This document shows positions 14,669-23,200 of a DNA stretch of 27,170 nucleotides, piece after piece (position 1 is the stretch's first letter; every line of letters starts with the position of its first letter). A model generated the notes under the pieces. That model was not told the origin of the DNA. It worked only from the letters and a program-made list of their open reading frames with translations, and did not search any database. This DNA comes from Patescibacteria group bacterium (GTDB taxonomy: Bacteria; Patescibacteriota; Gracilibacteria; UBA1369): positions 1 through 27,170 of the forward strand of contig JAHJEW010000004.1 in NCBI GenBank assembly GCA_018825335.1, written 5' to 3'. A program made the translations under genes and the position numbers.

Positions 14669-15121
14669 TTAGTAGCGGGCGTAGTGGGCGAAAGCCTTGT
14701 TGGCCGCCGCCATCTTAATGGTGTCTTCTTTTTTCTTCATGGCGCTTCCTTCTCCGTTAGCCGCCGCCATAAGTTCTCCGGCGAGTTTCTTTTCCATTGG
14801 GGCTCCTTTACCTCCGCGGCTGGCGCCTATAATCCATCTGAATGCAAGGGCAAGTTGTCTGTTTGGCTTCACCTCAACCGGAATCTGGTAAACCGCGCCG
14901 CCAATACGTTTGGCACGGACTTCAAGGGTCGGTTTTACGTTTTCAACCGCTTTTTCGAAAACTTTTTCGGGATACTGGTCCTTTTCCGAAATAATTTGCA
15001 AAGTGTTTTTGAATATATTGCGGGCAATGTTCTTTTTACCGTCATGCATGAGGTAATTGATGAACTTTTCTTGAAGCGGGGTTGAGTTCTCCGGAATGTG
15101 AATACATTTTTTCTGTGCCAT
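14669..15121 (-). CDS. rpsG: 30S ribosomal protein uS7
   Basis: This 150-aa primary binding protein nucleates the 3' major domain of 16S rRNA and lies by the E site. Family blocks are visible: KFINYLMHDGKKNIARNIFK (19-38), PTLEVRAKRIGGAVYQIPVE (69-88), and the RWIIGASRGG-KGAPMEKKLAGELMAAANGEGSA-type block (here from about residue 95). It ends in FAHYARY. Length is near the usual 155. It follows rpsL by 5 bases, as in the classical str operon. The gene after it is hflX, not fusA. The leader before ATG is AACAACC. Confidence 0.98.
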   Translation of the reverse strand: MAQKKCIHIPENSTPLQEKFINYLMHDGKKNIARNIFKNTLQIISEKDQYPEKVFEKAVENVKPTLEVRAKRIGGAVYQIPVEVKPNRQLALAFRWIIGASRGGKGAPMEKKLAGELMAAANGEGSAMKKKEDTIKMAAANKAFAHYARY

Positions 15122-15126
15122 GGTTG

Positions 15127-15540
15127 TTATTTCTTAGGTTTTTTGGCGCCGTAGCGGGAGCGGCCCTGTTTGCGGCCTTCCACTCCCTGGGTGTCGAGTT
15201 TACCACGAATAATATGATAGCGTACGCCCGGCAGGTCTTTTACCCTGCCGCCGCGGATCATGACTACCGAGTGTTCCTGCAGATTATGGCCTTCCCCGGG
15301 TATATAGGCATTTACTTCAATGCCGTTCGTAAGTCTTACTCTGGCGTATTTTCTAAGCGCGGAATTCGGTTTTTTGGGAGTCATTGTGGTTACTTTCAGG
15401 CACACACCTCTTTTTTGAGGTGAGGATAAACCAACAGACTGATTCTTGAGTGTGTTGAATGTCGTCTGCATTGCCGGAGCTTTGCTTTTCTTTACTTTCT
15501 TGCGGCGCGGCTTATGAATTAACTGGTTGATCGTAGGCAT
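15127..15540 (-). CDS. rpsL: 30S ribosomal protein uS12
   Basis: This 137-aa decoding-centre protein has the invariant segments TPKKPNSALRK and PGEGHNLQEHSVVMIRGGRV followed by KDLPGVRYH. The lysines where streptomycin-resistance changes occur are wild type. Between KSKAP and SSPQKRG it carries an extra stretch of about 13 residues, as in the Bacillus subtilis form and unlike the shorter E. coli form. The N-terminus MPTINQLIHKPRRKKVKKSK fixes the start. It is the first gene of the run rpsL-rpsG-hflX-smr, with its own promoter candidate at 15629-15658, and lies 209 bases after rpoC. Confidence 0.98.
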   Translation of the reverse strand: MPTINQLIHKPRRKKVKKSKAPAMQTTFNTLKNQSVGLSSPQKRGVCLKVTTMTPKKPNSALRKYARVRLTNGIEVNAYIPGEGHNLQEHSVVMIRGGRVKDLPGVRYHIIRGKLDTQGVEGRKQGRSRYGAKKPKK

Positions 15541-15628
15541 ATGTATAGGTTATTTTTTTTTGCCTGTTTGCTTTGCGGCCCCGCTAATCTACAGAAAAGG
15601 CTGCAAAAGTGCAAGAGATTGTTGCGCT

Positions 15629-15658
15629 ATAATAGTGGCCGGCTAAAATCGCTAGCAA
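15629..15658 (-). promoter_or_regulatory. Putative promoter of rpsL-rpsG-hflX-smr
   Basis: On the minus strand TTGCTA (15653-15658) and TATTAT (15629-15634, five of six) are separated by 18 bases. The predicted leader is about 80 bases, ends in an A-run and has no Shine-Dalgarno motif. A perfect TATAAT also reads on the plus strand at 15628-15633, but no plus-strand gene follows. Confidence 0.5.
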
Positions 15659-15689
15659 AATCGTGGATTTTTTACGCGATTTTCCCTTC

Positions 15690-15711
15690 GCTCCGCTCGC
15701 CTCCGCGGAGC
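15690..15711. other. GC-only hairpin downstream of rpoC
   Basis: GCTCCGC (15690-15696) and GCGGAGC (15705-15711) form a perfect 7-bp all-G/C stem around 8 bases. It sits in a GC-rich patch (15685-15740) rich in GAGCG/CGCTC words, inside an otherwise AT-rich gap. It starts 39 bases after the rpoC stop. No U-run follows, so termination would have to be non-canonical; a weaker A/T-rich stem (15657-15663 with 15677-15683) lies just beyond. Confidence 0.4.
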
Positions 15712-15749
15712 TTTGGCTCGCTGCGCTCCGGTCGCCGTCCTCGCTACTT

Positions 15750-18700
15750 CTATATAATAGCAAGTTCGACACTCTTTATTTTTTTTTCTTCTTCTGATGA
15801 TTCTTTTTCGAGTGTCGCATGTTTGGCCTGCTGCACTATTTCGGGGTGACGTTTTTTAAAAGTTTCGCCCGCGGGAATCAATTTACCGATGATGACGTTT
15901 TCTTTCAATCCTTCAAGTGTGTCGATGCGATTGGTTGTTGATGCTTCCACAAGTACGCGGATTGTTTCCTGGAAAGAGGCTGCGGAAAGCCAGCTGTCGG
16001 TACATAGAGATACGCGTGTTAGTCCAAGCAGCAACCTTTCCCCTTTGACCGTTTTCTTCTTTCCCTTCTCCATCTCACGATTTATTTCATCTATCTTCAT
16101 AATGTCCGCCAGTTCGCCCGGGAGGTATTTGGAGTCGCCCGAATCCATGATTCTTACTTTTGACAGCATCTGTCTTGCGATGATTTCTATGTGTTTATCG
16201 TTAATGGTCTGTCCCTGCGAAGCATAAATACTTTGTACTTCGGTCATGATGTATTTCTGTACCGTGTAAAGGTCTGTCAGTTTCATGAGTTCGCGCAGGT
16301 TGAAGTGGCCGCTGGTAAGTGGATCTCCTTTTCTGATAACCTGGTTGTTCGCCACTTTAAACGATCTTCCAAAAGGAATGTCGTATTTTTTTTCCGATCC
16401 GCTTTCGGTCAGGATTACAATTCTGTCGCTGCTTGCCTCCTGGACCGTTCCATTGTCTTTTGTTCGTATTACGCTCTTGTTATGCTCGTTTCTTGCGAGA
16501 ATATCTTTTTCATGAACCTCTTCTCCCTGCTTTACAACCGGTGAGAAATCACTTCCGATTTCATATTTCTGTGCTATGGGTTCATCCGATGTAATTGTGA
16601 TTTCCGTGTTGTTTCCCTTGCGGTGAATTTTCACTTTACCGCCAATCTCGGCAAGAATTGCGGGATTTTTGGGTGTACGGGCTTCGAACAGTTCTTCCAC
16701 ACGGGTAAGACCCTGCGTAATGTCTCCCTCACCGGCCACACCTCCCATGTGGAATGTGCGCATGGTAAGCTGAGTTCCGGGTTCGCCGATACTTTGTGCC
16801 GCGATAATGCCCACGGCCGTACCGACTTCCACGGTTTCGTTGGTTCCAAGATCTTTGCCGTAGCATTTTACGCAAATTCCTCCTTTGGTCTGACATGTCA
16901 TTACAGAGCGCAGCAGTAATTTGTTGATTTTGTGTTCGTTGATTATTTGTAGAATCTCTTTGTCGATTTCGGTGTCAGCGTCAATGATCACTTCGCCTGT
17001 CTTTTCATCGATTACTTCTTTTGCCAATACACGGCCGTAAACGCGGTTTTCGAAAGATTCACCGATTTGTTCGCTTTCTTCTCTCGTTACTTCATGTGCA
17101 TGGGTTGATCCGCAGTCGATTTCACGGATTACAACATCCTGTACCGCATCAACCAGACGACGTGTAAGGTAACCCGCTTCGGCTGTTTTAAGCGCTGTAT
17201 CGGATTTACCCTTTCGTCCTCCATGTGTTGCGATGAAGTATTCCAGAATCGTAAATCCTTCTTTAAGGTTGGATTTAATCGGAAGTTCTATAGTGCGTCC
17301 CGCCGGATTGGCGACAAGACCTTTTATTCCGCAGAGCTGTGTGATTTGTCCCCAGTTACCACGGGCGCCGGAGTTAATCATGTAGTGGAGATCGTTGTCT
17401 TCGGCGATGCCGGCGATCATATCCACGGTAATGTCGGATTTGGCCTGTGACCAGACTTTGATGGTGTGGTTGTAACGTTCGTTATCGGTAATAAGTCCTT
17501 TGGTGAAATAGTCCTGAATTTTCTTTACGGACTGCGAAGCTTTTTCGATTATTTCTTCTTTGCTGCCGGGAACGATCATATCGTCCTGGCCTATTGAAAG
17601 ACCTGACTTGGTTGCGAACATGAACCCGATGCGCTTTAGGTCGTCCGCGAGAATAGCTGTGGCTTTTTTGCCGCATTTTGTAAAGGATTCCGCGACAATG
17701 GCACTTAACTGTTTCTTACCGATAGTTTCGTTTATGAATCCCAGGGCATCCGGCAGAAGGCTGTTTAAGATGACACGGCCGATGGTTGTTTCTTTGAGTT
17801 CTCCCTTGAATCGGCTGATGATGGGTGACTGGATGTCAACATATCCCAACTGATAAGCTATCATTGCTTCGTTGGTGTCGGCAAAACTCATACCCTCTCC
17901 TTTTTTGCCTTTGGTCATTTTGGTCAGGTAGTAGCAGCCAAGTACCATGTCCTGCGTTGGAGTGATGATAGGTTCGCCGGCTGACGGTTTGAGCAGATTT
18001 TCGGCCGATACAATGATTTCGCGGGCTTCTTTCTGCGCGTTTTGTGAAAGGGGAACGTGTACGGCCATCTGATCTCCATCGAAGTCGGCGTTGAAAGCCG
18101 CGCAAACCAGCGGATGGATCTGGATGGCTTTTCCTTCAACCAGGACCGGCTGGAATGCCTGAATTCCAAGGCGATGCAGAGTAGGCGCGCGGTTGAGGAG
18201 CACGTATCTGTCTTTGGTGATTTCCTCCAGGATGTCCCATACCTCTTTTTTGCCCGACTGGATAAGTTTTTCGGCGTTCTTGATGTTGTGGGCGAAGCCG
18301 TCACGGATCAGTTTACCGATAACGAAAGGTTTGAAAAGTTCAAGAGCCATGCTCTTCGGGAGTCCGCACTGGTGTAGTTTAAGTTTTGGTCCGACTACAA
18401 TAACGCTGCGTCCGGAGTAGTCCACGCGTTTTCCCAGAAGGTTTTGGCGGAAGCGTCCCTGTTTACCTTTAAGCATGTCCGAAAGAGAGCGCAGTTTTCG
18501 CTTGTCTCCGGAGTTGAAGACGGTTTTACCCTGGCGCGCGCTGTTATTCAAAAGTGTGTCCACGGCTTCCTGCAACATACGTTTTTCGTTACGGCAGATT
18601 ACTTCGGGAGCGCCGATTGCCATAAGTCTTTTTAGCCGGTTGTTTCTGTTGATGACACGTCTGTAAAGATCGTTCAGATCCGATGCGGCGAAGCGTCCTC

Positions 18701-19634
18701 CATCCAGCTGAACCATCGGTCTAAGGTCCGGTGGAATTACGGGCAGAACAGTCATAATCATCCATTCCGCTTTAATGCCGGCTTTTTTCAGACTGCCGGC
18801 CAGCTTGATTCTCTTAATGATTTTCTTCTGCTTTTGTCCGGAAGCTTTTTTAAGATCTCTTTCAAGGTTTTCTATAAGTTTTTCAAGATCGATATTCTGA
18901 ATGATGTTTCGGATGGCTTCCGCGCCGATTCCTGCTTTGAAAATCTGGCCGAATTTGGTGGACATCTCGCGGTATTCCAGTTCGGAAAGGATTTTACCTA
19001 TTTTTAGATTTTCCAGTTCGCTTTTGGCGGATTTGTGCTGCTCATCCAGTTCTTCTATTTTTCGTGCATACTCTTTTTCGTTAGCCTGCTCTTTTCCTTT
19101 TTGTTTGAATTCGTCCAACAGTTTTTTACGCAGATTTTTGTATTCCTGGGTCAGTTGTTCTTTGGAGTCGTTCTTGGAATTTTCATCAACGTGGGTAACA
19201 ATGTATGCCGCAAAATAGATTACCTGTTCAATGGCTTTAATTGGGAGATCTATTAGTAGTCCAATACGGCTCGGGGTTGATCTTAGAAACCAGATATGGC
19301 TTACCGGAACCGCAAGTTTAATGTGAGCCATGCGGTCGCGGCGTACATTTGAGCGGGTTACCTCCACTCCGCATTTTTCGCAAATTACGCCTTTGTATCG
19401 GATCCTTTTATATTTTCCGCAGTAACATTCCCAGTTTTTGGTGGGACCGAAAATTCTTTCGCAGAAAAGACCGTCCCTTTCCGGTTTTTGGGTGCGGTAG
19501 TTAATTGTTTCCGGTTTTTTTACTTCGCCGTATGACCATGCCAGAATTTCTTCGGGCGAAGCGACGGAAATGGAGATGGAGTCAAAATAATCAAGACTGT
19601 TAACGTTTTTTTTCTCCAGGTTGCTTTGTGCCAT
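15750..19634 (-). CDS. rpoC: DNA-directed RNA polymerase subunit beta'
   Basis: This 1294-aa catalytic clamp subunit of RNA polymerase begins MAQSNLEKKNVNSLDYFDSI. The N-terminal zinc ribbon has C70, C72, C85 and C88 (ECYCGKYKR and CEKCG). A charged coiled-coil region of about 90 residues follows near 155-250. The active-site loop NADFDGDQ (515-522) places the Mg2+-binding Asp triad at D517, D519 and D521. The second zinc site includes CQTKGGICVKCYG. The trigger-loop and bridge-helix regions read normally (ARGNWGQITQLCGIKGLV and HMGGVAGEGDITQGLTRVEE). It is smaller than E. coli beta' (1407). It lies 37 bases after ssb, which separates it from rpoB. It ends in TAG. Confidence 0.98.
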   Translation of the reverse strand: MAQSNLEKKNVNSLDYFDSISISVASPEEILAWSYGEVKKPETINYRTQKPERDGLFCERIFGPTKNWECYCGKYKRIRYKGVICEKCGVEVTRSNVRRDRMAHIKLAVPVSHIWFLRSTPSRIGLLIDLPIKAIEQVIYFAAYIVTHVDENSKNDSKEQLTQEYKNLRKKLLDEFKQKGKEQANEKEYARKIEELDEQHKSAKSELENLKIGKILSELEYREMSTKFGQIFKAGIGAEAIRNIIQNIDLEKLIENLERDLKKASGQKQKKIIKRIKLAGSLKKAGIKAEWMIMTVLPVIPPDLRPMVQLDGGRFAASDLNDLYRRVINRNNRLKRLMAIGAPEVICRNEKRMLQEAVDTLLNNSARQGKTVFNSGDKRKLRSLSDMLKGKQGRFRQNLLGKRVDYSGRSVIVVGPKLKLHQCGLPKSMALELFKPFVIGKLIRDGFAHNIKNAEKLIQSGKKEVWDILEEITKDRYVLLNRAPTLHRLGIQAFQPVLVEGKAIQIHPLVCAAFNADFDGDQMAVHVPLSQNAQKEAREIIVSAENLLKPSAGEPIITPTQDMVLGCYYLTKMTKGKKGEGMSFADTNEAMIAYQLGYVDIQSPIISRFKGELKETTIGRVILNSLLPDALGFINETIGKKQLSAIVAESFTKCGKKATAILADDLKRIGFMFATKSGLSIGQDDMIVPGSKEEIIEKASQSVKKIQDYFTKGLITDNERYNHTIKVWSQAKSDITVDMIAGIAEDNDLHYMINSGARGNWGQITQLCGIKGLVANPAGRTIELPIKSNLKEGFTILEYFIATHGGRKGKSDTALKTAEAGYLTRRLVDAVQDVVIREIDCGSTHAHEVTREESEQIGESFENRVYGRVLAKEVIDEKTGEVIIDADTEIDKEILQIINEHKINKLLLRSVMTCQTKGGICVKCYGKDLGTNETVEVGTAVGIIAAQSIGEPGTQLTMRTFHMGGVAGEGDITQGLTRVEELFEARTPKNPAILAEIGGKVKIHRKGNNTEITITSDEPIAQKYEIGSDFSPVVKQGEEVHEKDILARNEHNKSVIRTKDNGTVQEASSDRIVILTESGSEKKYDIPFGRSFKVANNQVIRKGDPLTSGHFNLRELMKLTDLYTVQKYIMTEVQSIYASQGQTINDKHIEIIARQMLSKVRIMDSGDSKYLPGELADIMKIDEINREMEKGKKKTVKGERLLLGLTRVSLCTDSWLSAASFQETIRVLVEASTTNRIDTLEGLKENVIIGKLIPAGETFKKRHPEIVQQAKHATLEKESSEEEKKIKSVELAII

Positions 19635-19671
19635 ATGTGGTTTGGTGAATAATTTATTGTTGAAAAGTTTA

Positions 19672-20226
19672 TTACAGGCCCAGATCCGAATCTATGTCCA
19701 GTTTGCTTTCCGCCGGGGTCACTTGCTTCGCGGGTTCTTCTTTGGCGGCGGGTTCTTCTTTGGCAGCGGGTTTTTCCTTGGCAGCGGGTTTTTCCTTTGG
19801 GGCAGGGTCTTGCATGGTGGTTTCCTCAGGGGCTTCCTGTGCGGGTTCATCCATTTCGATGGCGTTTTCTTCAGGTAAAAAGTCCGGACCGTCAGTGCGT
19901 TTGTCCAGCATGATCATATCCTGAACAACTATTTCCGTTCGGAATTTTTTTACTCCCTCGGGAGTGTCCCAGCTGCGGGTTTTCAGGTAGCCTTCAACGT
20001 AAACAAGCTTTCCTTTTTTAAGATATTGATGACATATGTCGGCAAGTTTTGCCCAGGCTACAAGATCGTGAAATTCGGCCGAATTTTGTTTGCGTCCGTC
20101 TTTCGTTACCCATTCACGATTGGTGGCGATACCGAAAGTGACAACGTTTTGACCATTTGGCGTCTGGCGCATTTCCGGGTCTCTGGTCAGGTTTCCTATC
20201 AGAATTACTTTATTTATGCTTCTCAT
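19672..20226 (-). CDS. ssb: Single-stranded DNA-binding protein, lying between rpoB and rpoC
   Basis: This 184-aa protein protects ssDNA in replication, recombination and repair. The OB-fold spans about 1-108 (MRSINKVILIGNLTRDPEMR, NREWVTKDGRK, YVEGYLKTRSWDTPEG). A disordered acidic linker follows, with four near-identical hexapeptides of the KEKPAA/KEEPAA type (144-166). The C-terminal tip reads DIDSDLGL instead of the usual DDDIPF-like end that recruits partner proteins; I checked neighbouring frames and found no hidden DIPF tip. It lies 25 bases after rpoB and 37 before rpoC, on the same strand, so it is expected to be cotranscribed with RNA polymerase genes. Confidence 0.96.
   Translation of the reverse strand: MRSINKVILIGNLTRDPEMRQTPNGQNVVTFGIATNREWVTKDGRKQNSAEFHDLVAWAKLADICHQYLKKGKLVYVEGYLKTRSWDTPEGVKKFRTEIVVQDMIMLDKRTDGPDFLPEENAIEMDEPAQEAPEETTMQDPAPKEKPAAKEKPAAKEEPAAKEEPAKQVTPAESKLDIDSDLGL
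19732..19803. repeat. 18-bp tandem repeat, four copies, in the ssb linker
   Basis: Units at 19732-19749, 19750-19767, 19768-19785 and 19786-19803 share GGGTTYTTCYTTGGCRGC-type sequence with few changes, the last unit being the most diverged. They encode the KE(K/E)PAA hexapeptides of the SSB tail in frame, so copy-number change would alter linker length without a frameshift. Confidence 0.85.
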
Positions 20227-20251
20227 GATTGTTTGTTATTAGTGATAATGG

Positions 20252-23200
20252 TTAGGATTCCAGTTCTTTTTCGAGTTCCTCCGCTTCAATAAGGTCGGTT
20301 TCGCTTGGTTCGTTTTCTCCTTCTTCCGTCGATATACCGCCTTCGGGCATAGCCGGTTCTCTGGCCTGCTTGCCCAGAGTTTCTTTAATGTTTTCATCCA
20401 GTTCTTCCTGTTCTTCCGGTGATTCTTTAATGGCCGCCTCTTCTTCCAGGCTTTGTTCAATAGTGTATTCATCTTCCGCCTCCACCATCGGCGCGTCTTC
20501 GGTTGCAAGCAGTTTTACGCTTAATCCAAGGCTTTGTAGCTCTTTAACCAAAACGTTGAAAGATTCCGGTGTACGGGGCTTTCTAATGGCTTCACCTTTT
20601 ACAATCGATTCGTAAGCCTTCGCGCGTCCATATACGTCGTCGGACTTAATGGTAAGCATTTCTTGCAGTGTGTGAGCGGCGCCATAAGCTTCCAGCGCCC
20701 ATACTTCCATTTCTCCGAAGCGTTGACCACCGTGCTGGGCTTTACCTCCAAGCGGTTGTTGCGTCACCAGTGAGTATGGACCAACCGAACGCGCGTGAAT
20801 CTTGTCCTCAATCAAATGGCTCAGTTTCATAATGTAGGTGATACCGACGGTCGTTTCACGATCGAAAGGTTCGCCGGAAAGGCCGTCGTACAGCTGAATT
20901 TTACCGTTTACCGGCAGGTCGGCTTTTATTAGCATTTCTGTAATTTGCGCAGGAGTAATACCGTTAAGGGCCGGCGTGGCAACGGTTGTTCCCATTTTTT
21001 TTGCCGCCCATCCCGCATGCGTTTCAAGAATCTGACCTATATTCATACGACTGGATACACCAAGAGGGTTGAGGATAATGTCCACTGGTGTCCCATCGGG
21101 CATAAACGGCATGTCTTCGCGCGGAACTATTATGGAAACGACACCTTTGTTACCATGTCTTCCCGCCACTTTGTCTCCAATGGAGATTTTACGGGTCTGG
21201 GCCACGTTTACTTTTATCTGCTGATTGACCCCCGTTGGCAGTTCATCTCCGGCTTTGCGTGAAAATATTTGCATTCCAACCACTTTTCCGCCTTCACCGC
21301 CCGGGAGTCTTAACGAGGTATCTTTGACGTCGCGGGCTTTATCGCCAAAAATGGCTCTAAGAAGCCTTTCTTCCGCGGTCAGCTCGGTTTCACCCTTTGG
21401 CGTGATTTTTCCAACCAGGATATCTCCTTCGTGTACGGTTGCGCCGATGCGGATAATTCCGTTCTCATCCAGATCTTTCAGGCGGGCTTCTCCAACATTT
21501 GGGATGTCGCGTGTGATTACTTCCGGTCCCAGTTTCGTATCGCGCACATCGACCGTGAAAGTTTCAATATGCACGGAGTCGAAGAGTCCATCTTTTACCA
21601 CGCGGTCGGAAATAATGACTGCATCCTCAAAATTGAAACCCTGCCAGGACAGATAGGCAACAAGAAGGTTTTGGCCGAGAGCGATCTCTCCGTTGTCCGT
21701 TGCGGCTCCGTCGGCCAAAATGTCTCCGCGTTTTACTTTTTGTCCTTTGGCGATTCGCGCACGTTGATGAATACATGTTCCCTGGTTGCTTCTTTCGTAA
21801 TTGTAAAGTTTGTATGTTGCTTTTTTACCGTTTTTGTACAGGACCGTGATTTGTTGTGCGTCGACGTATGAAACGGTTCCGTCTTCCTCGGCCAAAAGTA
21901 CCTGTCCGCTGCTTTTGGCGGCCAGTTCCTCCATACCCGTTCCGACCACCGGCGCGCTCGGGGAGATCAATGAAACGGCCTGGCGTTGCATGTTCGATCC
22001 CATGGATGCTCGGGTGTTGTCGTCGTGTTCAAGGAATGGGATAAGGGCCGTTGTTTCGGAAATAATTTGCTTAGGTGAAACGTCGATGTGTGTTACTTCT
22101 TTACGGTCGATAATGTTGGCTTCGCCGCTCTGGCGTGCGGAGACGCGCGGATTAATAAGCTGTCCTTTCTCATCCAGTTCAGTGTTTGCCTGAGCAATTA
22201 CAAGATTTCTTTCTTCATCGGCGTCATAGTATTTGATGTTTTCGGTGATGTGTGGAAGTACGGCTATTTCATCGATCTTCAATTTCTCGATTTCTTTGGC
22301 CAGTTTGGCATCGATGGTTGTTCCGCTGCGGGCTATGAGCGCTTTGGATTTTGGATTGCTGATGGATTCGGTTAGGGTGTGTCCGGTAAGGTCGGTCGCA
22401 TTGTTTTTAATCGTGTGCGCGATTTCGCGGAACGGTGTTTCAATGAATCCGTACTTGTTTACCCTGGCGTAGGTGCCCAGATGGACAACAAGTCCGATGT
22501 TCGGACCTTCCGGTGTGGAGATAGGACAGATGCGTCCGTAGTGCGATGTGTGTACGTCGCGGACATCGAACGACGCTCTTTCCCTGGAAAGTCCTCCCGG
22601 ACCCATCGCGGAAAGGCGGCGCTTGTGGGCAAGCTCCGCAAGCGGGTTGGTCTGATCCATGAACTGCGACAGCTGCGAGCTGGCGAAGAATTCACGGAGC
22701 GCCGCCGTAATCGGTCTTGAATTAATAAGTTGCGTCGGCGTTACGGTTTCAAGATCCATAACTGTCATGCGGTCTTTGGCTATTCTGTCCGTTCTTAAAA
22801 GACCCACGCGGAATTTATTCTGCACCAGTTCTCCGACCGCCCGTACGCGTCTGTTGGACAGGTGATCGATGTCATCCGGTTCCAGTTGCCCGTTATTAAG
22901 ACGTATAAGGTATTTAATGATCTCTATAAGATCTTTTACCTGAAAAATATGTGTTTCTTTTTTATTAGGGATGTCCAGTTTAAATCTTTTGTTCAGTTTG
23001 TATCTCGCCACAGGTCCCATGTCGTATTTTCTGTAGTCGAAAAACATTGACTGGATAAGTGATTTGGCGTTTTCCGGCGTGGCAAGGTCTCCCGGGCGGA
23101 TCTTTTTGTAAATGCTCTGGTATGCTTCGTCTTCCGCTTTTGCGTTGTCTTTATCGAGCGTGTTTTGAATGTAGTCGTGCGCAGGATCTTTTGTTACGTC

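Noticed and set aside
15628..15633. Plus-strand TATAAT between rpoC and rpsL as a promoter
   Set aside because: No plus-strand gene or structured RNA follows; the same bases make a reasonable minus-strand -10 for rpsL.
15584..15772. Minus-strand 62-aa frame across the rpoC end
   Set aside because: It overlaps the rpoC stop, reads through the GC-word patch and the rpsL promoter, and resembles no protein I know.
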